Shown: positions 27,330 through 36,183 of the stretch, piece by piece
How the letters are laid out: every line of letters starts with the position of its first letter
Numbering within the stretch: position 1 is the stretch's first letter
From: Leptospiraceae bacterium
Lineage (GTDB): Bacteria; Spirochaetota; Leptospiria; Leptospirales; Leptospiraceae
Direction of reading: 5' to 3'
Assembly: GCA_016708435.1 (NCBI GenBank)
Contig: JADJFV010000034.1
Coordinates: 472,956-536,955, forward strand
Length of the DNA: 64,000 nt
Translations under genes and position numbers: made by a program
The notes under the pieces: model-generated
Told to the model about the DNA's origin: nothing
The model's input: the letters and a program-made list of their open reading frames with translations, nothing else
Databases searched by the model: none

Positions 27330-27383
27330 AAATAGTTCCTATAAAACTGTAACTGACGTAAGCTCGATGAAAGAGTTAATCTT

Positions 27384-27433
27384 ATTGTCTCCTCTTTTGG
27401 ATCTCAGAAGTAGAGTCCCGACTTTCGGATGAC
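27384..27433 (-). repeat. Dispersed CATTCCC-type repeat, inverted short copy
   Basis: GGATCTCAGAAGTAGAGTCC and CGACTTTCGGATGACACC are the reverse complement of the core of the repeats at 35051-35164 and 40951-41023. It lies in the gap between folD and cysS. Confidence 0.5.
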
Positions 27434-27477
27434 ACCATAAATGGTTTTCAATTTGCATCGAACCAATCTTTATACTA

Positions 27478-28887
27478 ATGTTAGAAGTAAAATTTTATAA
27501 TTCATACACAAATAAAAAAGAAGTTTTTAAACCTGAGAACCCAAACGCAGTGAAGATTTATTCCTGCGGTCCGACAGTTTATAACTACAACCATATCGGA
27601 AATTTTCGCTCTTATATTTTCACAGATGTTTTGCGTAGATCACTGAAGTTACTCGGATATATGCCCGATCAAACGATGAACATAACGGACATCGAAGATA
27701 AAATCATAACAGAATCCATAAAGCAAAAAGTAACTGTCGAAGAATTTACAAAGAAATGGATTCAAATATTCTTTGAAGATTTACAAACTCTTAACATCGA
27801 AAAATTAGAGCACTATCCAAGAGCAACAGAATCTGTTCCTGAAATGATGGATTTAATTGATAAATTAAAAGAGCAAAATTTAATTTATGAAAAAGATGGT
27901 AGCGTTTACTATTCAATAGCCAACTTCAAGGATTATGGAAGGCTAAGCAAACTCGATGTAGACGGAATGAAATCGGGCGCACGCTACGAAGCAGATGAAT
28001 ATACAAAAGAAGATGTCAGGGATTTTGTTTTGTGGAAATCTCCCAAACAAGAAGGAGAAAAATTCTGGGAAACAAAATACGGAAAAGGAAGACCTGGCTG
28101 GCATTTAGAATGCTCTGCGATGATTCGAAAAATCTATTCTTCTGGAATTGATATTCACACAGGCGGCATAGACCTATTATTCCCACATCATGAAAATGAA
28201 ATTGCTCAAACCTGTGGAGCTTTCCCGCATGAGCACTTTGTAAATCTCTGGATGCATTGTGAACACCTATTAGTTGAAAATCAGAAAATGTCTAAGAGTT
28301 TGGGTAATTATTATACTCTCAGAGATTTATTAGAGAAAGGTTACAATCCTAAAGCAATCAGATACTTATTATTATCCGCTCATTATAGAACGAAAATGAA
28401 TTTTTCTTTGAAATCTATCGAAGAAGCAGATAAAGCAATTTTTAAAATTCAAAATACATTGAATCGAATCTTAGAAGCGTTAAATTATGATTTAACTCTC
28501 GCTAGAGAAAATGGATATTCTAAAACTTTTTATGATGAATTTCTAGAAAGTATAGCGGATGATTTGAATACATCAAAAGCAGTTGGAACTTTATTTGAAT
28601 TTCTAAAGAAAATCAATTCTTCTCTAGATGCAAACTCTTTAACGAAAGAAGACCTATCTGACCTACTCTATTATTTTTCAAAGGTCAATGAACTCTTAGG
28701 GATTTTAGAATTTTCTATACCAAAAGAAGAGACTTTAGATTCAGAAATCCAGGATTTAATAGATAAAAGACAAGCTGCAAAAAAAAATAAGGACTTTGCT
28801 CTGGCAGATTTAATTCGTAATGATTTGTCTGCAAAAGGAATTATTCTAGAAGACAGTCCAACCGGTGTAAAATGGAAAAGAAAGTAA
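27478..28887 (+). CDS. cysS: Cysteinyl-tRNA synthetase
   Basis: 469 residues. CGPTVYNYNHIGNFRSY contains the HIGH-equivalent and the first zinc Cys. LECSAM and LLFPHHENE provide the remaining zinc ligands, and QKMSKSLGN is the KMSKS loop. It charges tRNA-Cys in the cytoplasm. The 3' end overlaps the start of the downstream methyltransferase gene by 16 bp, an arrangement often seen for cysS-rlmB. Confidence 0.97.
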   Translation: MLEVKFYNSYTNKKEVFKPENPNAVKIYSCGPTVYNYNHIGNFRSYIFTDVLRRSLKLLGYMPDQTMNITDIEDKIITESIKQKVTVEEFTKKWIQIFFEDLQTLNIEKLEHYPRATESVPEMMDLIDKLKEQNLIYEKDGSVYYSIANFKDYGRLSKLDVDGMKSGARYEADEYTKEDVRDFVLWKSPKQEGEKFWETKYGKGRPGWHLECSAMIRKIYSSGIDIHTGGIDLLFPHHENEIAQTCGAFPHEHFVNLWMHCEHLLVENQKMSKSLGNYYTLRDLLEKGYNPKAIRYLLLSAHYRTKMNFSLKSIEEADKAIFKIQNTLNRILEALNYDLTLARENGYSKTFYDEFLESIADDLNTSKAVGTLFEFLKKINSSLDANSLTKEDLSDLLYYFSKVNELLGILEFSIPKEETLDSEIQDLIDKRQAAKKNKDFALADLIRNDLSAKGIILEDSPTGVKWKRK

Positions 28888-29651
28888 TCAAAGGTGCCAT
28901 CTACGGCAAACGCAACGTAGCCGAACTAGTTCAAAAGAATCATGAAGAAGGACTTCCAACTAACAAATGGGGATTTAGAGAAGTTCTTGTTAAAAAGAAT
29001 CCTTCCCGTGATTTGATTGAGGATATCATAAGCGTAATTCCAAAAGGAATTAAAATTACTTATCTGACAAATGGTGAACTAGATTCGATGTTTCACGGAG
29101 TTAATCACCAGGGTGTTATATTACTTAGAGAAGAAAGTAAAAAATCCAATTATTCAGGAGACTTTACAGGCTTACAAGAATTAGTCGCTGAAGAAAAATT
29201 ACCGATTCTTATACTAGATAGAATTCAAGATACTGGAAATTTAGGAAACATTTTACGAACAGCAGAATGCTTTGGGTTTACAACGATTGTTCTCTCTGAA
29301 AGGGAAAGTGCTCCGATTAATGATACAGTAGAGCGTATGTCCTCCGGTGCTATTCATCATTTAAAAATATTTAGAGTTACGAATCTAAGACAGGCAATTG
29401 ATTTTCTAAAAGAAAACGGTTACTGGGTAGTAGCCACAAGTGATAGAGGTATGGATAGCTGGGACAAATTGCCTGAAATCCACGAAACTGCTGTTATCAT
29501 GGGAAACGAAGAAGCGGGTGTAAAAAGGATTCTTTTAGAAAATGCGGACTTTGTATTTCAAATTCCAATGCACGGAAAAGTTTCTTCCCTAAATGTGGTT
29601 GTTGCAACTGGAATTGTTCTAGATAGAATTGTAAATCGAAGGCTGGATTAA
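28872..29651 (+). CDS. rlmB: 23S rRNA 2'-O-methyltransferase RlmB-like (TrmH family)
   Basis: 259 residues. AIYGKRNVAELVQKN at the N-terminus is the RlmB substrate-binding start. SPOUT motifs follow: LDRIQDTGNLGNILRTAEC (motif 1), AVIMGNEEAGVKR (motif 2) and IPMHGKVSSLNVVVATGIVL (motif 3). It probably methylates G2251 of 23S rRNA. It is distinct from the other SpoU-family enzyme at 6332-7153. It overlaps cysS by 16 bp. Confidence 0.88.
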   Translation: MEKKVIKGAIYGKRNVAELVQKNHEEGLPTNKWGFREVLVKKNPSRDLIEDIISVIPKGIKITYLTNGELDSMFHGVNHQGVILLREESKKSNYSGDFTGLQELVAEEKLPILILDRIQDTGNLGNILRTAECFGFTTIVLSERESAPINDTVERMSSGAIHHLKIFRVTNLRQAIDFLKENGYWVVATSDRGMDSWDKLPEIHETAVIMGNEEAGVKRILLENADFVFQIPMHGKVSSLNVVVATGIVLDRIVNRRLD

Positions 29652-29707
29652 TTATGAATTTTGGATTCCCATCACTCTTACATTCATAATTCAAAATTCT
29701 TAATTAA
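29648..29707. terminator. Inverted repeat between convergent genes
   Basis: TTAATTATGAATTTTGG at 29648-29664 pairs with TCAAAATTCTTAATTAA at 29691-29707 with two mismatches. It sits exactly between the RlmB stop and the convergent phosphatase stop. AT-rich, so a bidirectional terminator role is only likely. Confidence 0.4.
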
Positions 29708-29711
29708 AAAC

Positions 29712-31664
29712 TCAAATAATATCTATCACAATAAAAGTAACGTCATCACTAAATCGTCCCGGCGTTGCGGAGTATTCATTCAATGAATTCACAAGAGAAT
29801 TGCAGAACTGCTCTGCGTTCATATCTTCGTTCATCACGGCAAATTTATATAAGGCTTTTTCTCCGAATGCTTCTCCATTGGTATTCTCGCATTCGATAAG
29901 ACCATCTGTATAAAACAGTATCCTATCGCCTATTTCCAATTTCATTATTGTATCATGTAAAACAATATCACGGGAAATACCGATTAGCCGTCCTCGCGGT
30001 TTTAATTCGATAAACTCTTTCTCTTCCTTTCTCCATATTAAGAGAGGAGGATGTCCACAGCTTGCATAGGTCAGCCTTCTTTTTTGTAAGTCTAAATAGA
30101 AATAGCCCGCTGACAAAAGATTATTTCCAATTCTTTCAAATAAGGATGCGTTTATATTGGCTAAAAGTTTAGAAGGCTCTTTAATCAATTCTGTTTCTCT
30201 TGAAAAAGAAAACTTAACAGTTGATGCAAATAAAGCAGCTGGCACGCCATGCCCTGTTACATCTGCAATGAATACTCCTAAATGATTCTCTTCTGAATGG
30301 AAAATATCATAAAAATCTCCACCTATTTCGCCTGACGGTAGATACTTTGCATACATTCTAGCGTTCTTTAATTTTGGAAGACTTGCAGGAAGAAGCGATT
30401 CGTGAATCTTTTTGGAAATCTCTAATTCGTTTTGAATCCTACTCAGTCGAGAGTTAATCTGTATAGATTTTGTTTCAATTTCTACATTTTGCTTTTTTAG
30501 AATATAATATCGATTTGCCAGACCAATCGACAAAAGAGAAATTGCGATTCCGGAAGCAATTTGCATTAGATCAGGAGAAGCATAGCCCGATAGAATGCCT
30601 AGATTATTCATCATGATAAACACCGAGCAAACAATGAAACCGGAAAATCCTAAAAGAAAAAATTTTGCCATAGGATTATTTCTAAATAGACTTATGACCG
30701 TTCCGACTAATATTGTTATACCTACAGGAGCTATTAGGATGTAGATATAATAAAAAGTAAATTTATAAGGAATTAAAAACAGCAGGAAAAGATTTAATAA
30801 AACCAAAACAGATTCTACATCTAAAATGTCTTTTATTCTTACAGAGTATTCTTGAATTTTTAAAAAATGAATCGAAGTTCGAATGGAAGTTAAAAGCGAA
30901 AGAGTCATGAAAAATGGATTTGCAATATCATTCCAGTAAATCGAATTAGGCCAGAAATAGGCGTAAGCAAACCCATTGAATACAAAAAAATACATTCCCA
31001 ACGAAAAAGCAAACAACACATAGTAGATATATAATTTCTCTTTTAAAGATAAATAGAGATAGATATTTTTTAAAACCAATAAAATAAGAATTCCATAAAA
31101 CATTCCAAAGAAAAATTGTTCAATGACAGTCTTTTCATAAAACGCATCTAAATCAAATAGCGTCATACGAAATACCATAACGCTTTTTGTTTTCAATTTT
31201 ATATAATAAGTTTTCGATTCTCCTGTTGGAATGGAAATTGGAAAGACATGGTTTCTATGGTTTACAATTCTTGCGCCAAATGGAATGTTATCTCCTAGAA
31301 CATTGGTTTGAATTTTTCCATTCTCAATAGAATACATCTCCAGAAAATCCATTGGTGGAAACGCTTCTTCTAAATAGAAATCATTTCGAGTTAGGGATAG
31401 ATTTTGAAATTCTATTCTAACCCAATAGACAGAATCCTGAAATCCAAAACTGGGGTTGTCTTGGTGGCTCGGTAAAAATGATTTGGAAAATTCAGGGCTG
31501 GCAATTTGCTCAAATTTGAGTTGATTCGTTTTGTCTTCGAGGTAGCTAAGATTTTTTCCTAATGGATATTTCGAAATACCGTCTTCAATTACAACACTGT
31601 TCGAGAAAACTGGAATGGAAATCGTAAGCAAAATTAGGTACAGAAGTGCTTTTAAAAATCCCAT
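29712..31664 (-). CDS. 7TMR-DISM sensor with SpoIIE/RsbU-type PP2C phosphatase
   Basis: About 650 residues from ATG 31664 (MGFLKALLYLILLTISIPVF, a signal peptide); a longer start at 31703 would add 13 polar residues. A periplasmic 7TMR-DISM extracellular domain (DSVYWVRIEFQNLSL) is followed by seven TM helices between about residues 185 and 390. A coiled linker and a C-terminal PP2C domain follow, with GEIGGDFYDIF, IADVTGHGVPAALFA and ILFYTDGLIECEN (metal-binding Asp residues present). It should dephosphorylate an anti-sigma antagonist in response to an external signal. No partner-switching genes lie beside it. Confidence 0.9.
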   Translation of the reverse strand: MGFLKALLYLILLTISIPVFSNSVVIEDGISKYPLGKNLSYLEDKTNQLKFEQIASPEFSKSFLPSHQDNPSFGFQDSVYWVRIEFQNLSLTRNDFYLEEAFPPMDFLEMYSIENGKIQTNVLGDNIPFGARIVNHRNHVFPISIPTGESKTYYIKLKTKSVMVFRMTLFDLDAFYEKTVIEQFFFGMFYGILILLVLKNIYLYLSLKEKLYIYYVLFAFSLGMYFFVFNGFAYAYFWPNSIYWNDIANPFFMTLSLLTSIRTSIHFLKIQEYSVRIKDILDVESVLVLLNLFLLFLIPYKFTFYYIYILIAPVGITILVGTVISLFRNNPMAKFFLLGFSGFIVCSVFIMMNNLGILSGYASPDLMQIASGIAISLLSIGLANRYYILKKQNVEIETKSIQINSRLSRIQNELEISKKIHESLLPASLPKLKNARMYAKYLPSGEIGGDFYDIFHSEENHLGVFIADVTGHGVPAALFASTVKFSFSRETELIKEPSKLLANINASLFERIGNNLLSAGYFYLDLQKRRLTYASCGHPPLLIWRKEEKEFIELKPRGRLIGISRDIVLHDTIMKLEIGDRILFYTDGLIECENTNGEAFGEKALYKFAVMNEDMNAEQFCNSLVNSLNEYSATPGRFSDDVTFIVIDII

Positions 31665-31861
31665 GGTTCTATTGACTTTTTCTTTTTTTATATGACACAT
31701 CAACTCTTGCTTGCATTTACAATGTTTTTAAAAACCATTGAAAGTGTAAAGTAGTTTGGCTTGCAATTCAAATAAAGATTTTTTTCGGTTGAAAGAATTA
31801 GGATTATCTTTTTCAATGCGTATATACCAAACGTCTAACTATTGATTTATGTGCGCTAGGT

Positions 31862-31972
31862 ATGAAACTTTATTTAGCGAATCTGGCTTTAAAAGCCTAT
31901 CTTCATAAGCAAAAAAAGAAACTCAATGATAAACTGGAGAAAATACAAAAATGGGTAATTACAAAACTCTGA
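31862..31972 (+). CDS. Possible 36-residue leader ORF
   Basis: MKLYLANLALKAYLHKQKKK is followed by KLNDKLEKIQKW and a short tail. It overlaps the start of the acyl-CoA ligase by 22 bp in another frame and carries the ligase ribosome binding site inside it. It could be a translated upstream ORF, but codon evidence is thin. Confidence 0.25.
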   Translation: MKLYLANLALKAYLHKQKKKLNDKLEKIQKWVITKL

Positions 31973-33591
31973 ACGAGATGTTCTTTTCTATTAACGCAAA
32001 TGCGGGAAACGTTCCAACGTTCTTTACAAAAGATACAAATAAAAAATTCCACGGTGTTACTTTTAGAGATGCCTACACGCAAGGAGAAAATCTCGGACTT
32101 TATTTAATGTCACTCGGAATCAACCCCGGCGACAAAGTTGGACTGATGTCTGATAACCGTGTTGAATGGGCAATTGCTGATATGAGCGTTCTTCTCAATG
32201 GAGCAGCTAACGTTCCGAGAGGATCTGATTCTACACCGCAAGAAATTCAATATATTTTAGAGCACAGTGAAAGTAAAGTATGCTTTGTAGAGCACGGAAA
32301 GCTTTTAGAGAGCGTATTGCCTATTATCCCTCAAACTAGTGTAACTAAGTTAATTGTCATGGATAGAGAATATGTATCCAGACACGAAAGTGTAATTAAT
32401 ATTTATGATGCTATAGAAAAAGGTAAAGCGATAAGAGAATCAAAATTATCTGAGCTTTTGAAAAGAGCAAGAGAAACAAAAGAAGATGATTTATTTACAA
32501 TTATTTATACATCAGGAACAACAGGTCTTCCGAAAGGAGTTATGCTAACTCATAAAAATATGATCTATAATGTAGTTTCCATTCCTCCTTTAGTAGGTAT
32601 AAAAAAAGGAGATAGAGTTCTCTCCATTCTACCAGTATGGCACGTTTTCGAAAGAGCAAACGACTACTCTATGGTAGCCGCTGGATCTGCAATTTATTAC
32701 ACAAATATCCGCGACCTGCGAGATGACTTCATCAAAGTAAAGCCTACCTTTATGGCTTCTGCTCCAAGACTCTGGGAAAATCTCTATGCTGGTATAAAAT
32801 CAAAAGTAGAAAAATCAGAGCCAATTAGACAGTTGTTATTTAACACAGCTTTTGAAGTTGGGAAAACTTACAAGAAGGGACTTGACTACATTCAAGGGAA
32901 TGAACTACAATCCAAGCAAGAAGACGGAGTCGAAAAAATCAGTAGAACAGTTCAGTCGATTGTAACAACGGCTAACCTTGCTATACCGTCCACTGCTTTA
33001 GATAAAATAGTATTTGAAAAAATTAGAGAAGCGTTAGGCGGTCAATTACGTGGAACTATCTCCGGTGGTGGCGCTCTTCCTGCTCACGTAGATGAATTCT
33101 TCAATGTAATTGGAATTCCAGTTTATGAAGGTTATGGTATGACAGAATGTGCTCCAGTAATTTCCGTTCGTTCTGTAGGCAGAGTCATTCAAGGAAGCGT
33201 TGGTTTTACGCCAGCAGGAACAGAAGTAAAAGTTCTAAATGACAAAGGACAAGAAGTAAGAACGGGGGAACTCGGTATTATCCACGTTAAAGGTCCACAA
33301 GTCATGAAAGGATATTATAAAAATCCAGAAGCAACTGCAAAGACAATTGTAAATGGTTGGTTGAACACAGGCGATTTAGGATTTAAAAGCTTTAACGGAA
33401 CTCTTTCTGTAAGAGGTCGTGTTAAGGATACTATCGTATTACTCGGTGGGGAAAACGTTGAGCCGGTCCCAATCGAAAATCTTCTTTTAGAGCATCCACA
33501 TATCAACCAAGTTATGGTTGTTGGACAGGATCAAAAATCTCTTGCTTGTTTGATTTGGCCTGATGTGGACAAATTAAAAGAAGCTAGCTAG
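31951..33591 (+). CDS. Long-chain fatty-acid-CoA ligase (AMP-binding), cut short by an in-frame TAG
   Basis: 546 residues of an adenylate-forming enzyme. The P-loop TIIYTSGTTGLPKGVMLTHKN, the acyl/AMP site YEGYGMTECAPVIS and LNTGDLGF are present. It activates fatty acids as acyl-CoA. The reading frame meets TAG at 33589-33591, yet the same frame stays open for another 78 codons to 33828 with protein-like sequence typical of the long-chain ligase C-terminus. The normal family length is about 620-640. The stop is therefore a nonsense mutation, an assembly error or a readthrough site. Confidence 0.88.
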   Translation: MGNYKTLNEMFFSINANAGNVPTFFTKDTNKKFHGVTFRDAYTQGENLGLYLMSLGINPGDKVGLMSDNRVEWAIADMSVLLNGAANVPRGSDSTPQEIQYILEHSESKVCFVEHGKLLESVLPIIPQTSVTKLIVMDREYVSRHESVINIYDAIEKGKAIRESKLSELLKRARETKEDDLFTIIYTSGTTGLPKGVMLTHKNMIYNVVSIPPLVGIKKGDRVLSILPVWHVFERANDYSMVAAGSAIYYTNIRDLRDDFIKVKPTFMASAPRLWENLYAGIKSKVEKSEPIRQLLFNTAFEVGKTYKKGLDYIQGNELQSKQEDGVEKISRTVQSIVTTANLAIPSTALDKIVFEKIREALGGQLRGTISGGGALPAHVDEFFNVIGIPVYEGYGMTECAPVISVRSVGRVIQGSVGFTPAGTEVKVLNDKGQEVRTGELGIIHVKGPQVMKGYYKNPEATAKTIVNGWLNTGDLGFKSFNGTLSVRGRVKDTIVLLGGENVEPVPIENLLLEHPHINQVMVVGQDQKSLACLIWPDVDKLKEAS

Positions 33592-33828
33592 AACATTAAC
33601 TATGGTGACGATTTAAATAAAAATGAAAAGCTTCGTGCTCATTACATGACTGCTATCAAAGACATTATCTCTGGTCAAAATGGATTTAAGAGCTTTGAAA
33701 GAATTTCCGATTTCCGTTTTCTACCAAAGGTAATGGAAGTAGGAGATGAACTAACAAATCTTTACAAAATGAAACGAAATGTGATCTCTGATAAATATGC
33801 AAAACTCATCAAGAGTATGTATGAGTAA
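33592..33828 (+). pseudogene. C-terminal remainder of the acyl-CoA ligase after an in-frame TAG
   Basis: The frame continues directly from the TAG: NINYGDDLNKNEKLRAHY, then an ATG at 33646 and DIISGQNGFKSFERISDFRF, ending MYE before TAA at 33826-33828. This is the mobile C-terminal part of the ligase that closes over the active site. Read through the stop, the whole gene would encode 625 residues. Confidence 0.8.
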
Positions 33829-33880
33829 AATCTCCCCTCGATAGCCTCAGGGTGACATTTTTTAAACAACTATAATTACT

Positions 33881-33909
33881 AAGCCGAGCTAATCACTCGG
33901 CTTTTTTTA
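33881..33909 (+). terminator. Rho-independent terminator
   Basis: AAGCCGAG pairs with CTCGGCTT around a CTAATCA loop, followed by a run of T. It lies 52 bp after the last codon of the ligase remainder, which supports that remainder as part of the same transcription unit. Confidence 0.85.
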
Positions 33910-33952
33910 TTTTCCACTTGCAAAATACATTTCGCATAAGAAAGCTAAGTTT

Positions 33953-34999
33953 ATGAAAAAAATATTTTCAAAACTTATCTATACTTTTTTAATCTACTTT
34001 ATTTTTTTAAATCAAATTCATGCAGAAGAAAGCAAGCAGGTCATCAAAAGAATTGGCTTTGGTTCCTGTCTCGAACAATGGAACCCACAGGAAATTTGGA
34101 AGCCAATGATTTCCTCGAAGCCAGAATTATTCTTGTGGTTAGGGGATAATATCTATTATGACTCCTATATTGCAGATGAAAAAAAATACTATTACAATCT
34201 TCTCACCAGTAGAAAAGAATTCCAAAACTTAAAAAAAATTTCTAAAATGCTCTATACATGGGATGACCATGACTATGGAATCAACGACTCAGGGGCGGAA
34301 TATGAAGACAAAGTAAATTCACAGAGAATCTTTCTAGAAGCATTTGAGGAAAATCCGTCTTCGCCGCGATGGAAACGTAAGGGAATCTACGACTCCTATT
34401 ATTTCGGAACGAAGGGAAAGCGGTTACAGGTAATTATGCTCGACACACGTTACTTTCGTTCTGAACTAAAAAGAGATTGGAGAAAATACTTTGGCATTAA
34501 AAGAAATATCCCGAACACGGACGAAGGTGCTACTGTTTTGGGAGAGGCTCAATGGAAATGGTTATCAGATGAATTAGAAAAAGAAGCAGATCTTAGAGTT
34601 ATTGTTTCTAGTATCCAGCTTGTAAATACATTTCATCCTTTTGAAAAATGGGGAAATTTCCCTTCGGATAGAAAAAAGTTTTTTGATTTAATCAAAGAAA
34701 AGAAAGCGAGGCGAGTAATTGTTCTAAGCGGTGATAGACATATGTCTGAACTGAATGTAGAAAAGGAAAATCTCGCCTACCCGATTTATGATTTTACTTC
34801 TAGCTCTTTTAACAAACCATTCAAATTCATAGCGCCGGAAGAAAGTGCAAAGCGTGTTGGCAAAGCAATTGTCGAAGAAAACTTTGGGACGATAGACATT
34901 TATTGGGAAGACAAATATCCATACTTGGAGTTAAGAATCATTAGTCTCGGTGGGAAAGAAGAATTCTATCACAAAGTCAAATTTAAAGAAATTGAATAG
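33953..34999 (+). CDS. PhoD-like alkaline phosphatase
   Basis: 348 residues with a signal peptide (KLIYTFLIYFIFLNQIHA). Metallophosphatase motifs are present: GFGSCLEQWNP, LWLGDNIYYDS, YTWDDHDYGIND and VVLSGDRHMSEL-type (RVIVLSGDRHMSE). These place it in the PhoD family of periplasmic phosphodiesterase/phosphatases. The substrate is unknown. It is preceded by a terminator, so it has its own promoter. Confidence 0.88.
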   Translation: MKKIFSKLIYTFLIYFIFLNQIHAEESKQVIKRIGFGSCLEQWNPQEIWKPMISSKPELFLWLGDNIYYDSYIADEKKYYYNLLTSRKEFQNLKKISKMLYTWDDHDYGINDSGAEYEDKVNSQRIFLEAFEENPSSPRWKRKGIYDSYYFGTKGKRLQVIMLDTRYFRSELKRDWRKYFGIKRNIPNTDEGATVLGEAQWKWLSDELEKEADLRVIVSSIQLVNTFHPFEKWGNFPSDRKKFFDLIKEKKARRVIVLSGDRHMSELNVEKENLAYPIYDFTSSSFNKPFKFIAPEESAKRVGKAIVEENFGTIDIYWEDKYPYLELRIISLGGKEEFYHKVKFKEIE

Positions 35000-35050
35000 A
35001 TTAACGTGAGTTCAATGTAAGAGGTTTATATGATTTGACAATGCGTTAAG

Positions 35051-35164
35051 GTGTCATTCCCGAATTCTTCTGTCGGGAATCTCTACTTCTTGAGACCCCC
35101 GACAGAAAACGAAACTCAATAGCAAGCGTTGCTTCCTAGGGTCGCAACATAATGGGGGTGACAT
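35051..35164 (+). repeat. Dispersed CATTCCC-type repeat, copy A
   Basis: The repeat begins GTGTCATTCCCGAATTC and contains TGTCGGGAATCTCTACTTC, with GACCCCCGACAG, and ends GGGGGTGACA. A close copy is at 40951-41023 and a short inverted copy at 27384-27433. The block is bounded by GTCATTCCC and GGGGTGAC, giving it weakly palindromic ends. The 35000-35260 gap otherwise holds nothing I can support. Confidence 0.6.
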
Positions 35165-35260
35165 AACAGAATAATTCTTATGTCGAACTCACATTAAATA
35201 ATAATTGCAAAATATAAGTTAAGACCTACTATGAATATAATTAAAATTTAAAGAGGTTCT

Positions 35261-35608
35261 ATGAAACAAATATTTTTAATCGTAAGCATTTCTCTTTTTT
35301 CTATCAGCTTATACGCTGATAAATTAGAATGTGTCAAAAAAGCAGAAGAGTCTTTTAAGACCGAGCGCGAAGCTTGTAAAGACAAAGGTGCAGACAAAGA
35401 AAAATGCATAACCGATAGCAAAGAAAAGAAAAAAACAACGATAGAAGAATGTCGCAAAACTGCTAAGGCTTGCATTGAAAAAGCAAAGGAAGAAAAGAAA
35501 ACAGCAATGGGTCAGTGTAAAGAGAAAAAAGGACCTGAGCACAAAGAATGTAAAGAAGGTGTAAACGCAAAATTCAAAGAAGCACAGGAATCTTGCAAGA
35601 AAGGTTAA
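35261..35608 (+). CDS. Small Cys-rich exported protein
   Basis: 115 residues with a signal peptide (MKQIFLIVSISLFSISLYA) and a GAGG ribosome binding site. The mature part is almost all Lys/Glu and has eight Cys spaced roughly every 8-15 residues, in a repeating C-(K/R)-x-(K/A) helical pattern. It probably forms disulfide-linked helical hairpins in the periplasm. I know no named family. A bidirectional-looking terminator follows. Confidence 0.65.
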   Translation: MKQIFLIVSISLFSISLYADKLECVKKAEESFKTEREACKDKGADKEKCITDSKEKKKTTIEECRKTAKACIEKAKEEKKTAMGQCKEKKGPEHKECKEGVNAKFKEAQESCKKG

Positions 35609-35622
35609 TACTTTCTTAGAAG

Positions 35623-35661
35623 TAAAGAGCGCAATATAAACATTTAACGCTCTTTATTTTT
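35623..35661 (+). terminator. Terminator after the Cys-rich protein gene
   Basis: AAAGAGCG pairs with CGCTCTTT around a 16-base loop and is followed by ATTTTTAAA. It could serve both the plus-strand gene and the convergent minus-strand gene ending at 35680. Confidence 0.65.
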
Positions 35662-35679
35662 AAATTCAAATCTGTTTTT

Positions 35680-36117
35680 TTATTTTGCAGTGTCATCAGC
35701 GGAAAAAGCAATCTCAGCTTGTTCTTTTAATGTATTTGCAAATGCCGCGTAAGTTTCTTTTAGTTCATGGGTATTTTCCATTAGGCTAGAAAGAGAATTG
35801 GGAACGGCATCTCTAGTTGATTTTAACACTTCCAAAAAATATTTCTTTGCAGAAGTTGGATCATGCAAAACATTTAAATAGAAGTAGGCTAATTCTAGTT
35901 TTGCGTCATTGCTAGAGGGGCTCAATTCGACTGCTCTGCGCAACGAAAACTCTGCGTCTTCTTTGTTGAAATTTTCTGGATCGGATACCTGAACACAAAT
36001 TCCACGAAGTAGAAAATACTCCGCATTCCTTTCTCCTTCAGGAACTTTGTCCATCAAAGGAAGAACTGCATTGTAATTCTTGTTACGAATTTCTAATTTT
36101 ATTTGTTCAATAAACAT
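35680..36117 (-). CDS. TPR-like small protein
   Basis: 145 residues from the ATG at 36117, chosen because AGGAAG lies just upstream; an ATG at 36147 would add ten residues. NAEYFLLRGICVQ and AEFSLRRAVELSPSSNDAKL resemble tetratricopeptide units, and KLELAYFYLNVLHDPTSAKK a third. No signal peptide. It is the last gene of a minus-strand run with the FecR-domain gene; the function is unknown. Confidence 0.6.
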   Translation of the reverse strand: MFIEQIKLEIRNKNYNAVLPLMDKVPEGERNAEYFLLRGICVQVSDPENFNKEDAEFSLRRAVELSPSSNDAKLELAYFYLNVLHDPTSAKKYFLEVLKSTRDAVPNSLSSLMENTHELKETYAAFANTLKEQAEIAFSADDTAK

Positions 36118-36183
36118 ACGACTTCCTAAGTTTTTGCAATCTTGCATTCTTTTTCAAATAAAGCAAGCATAATTCATCTGCAA

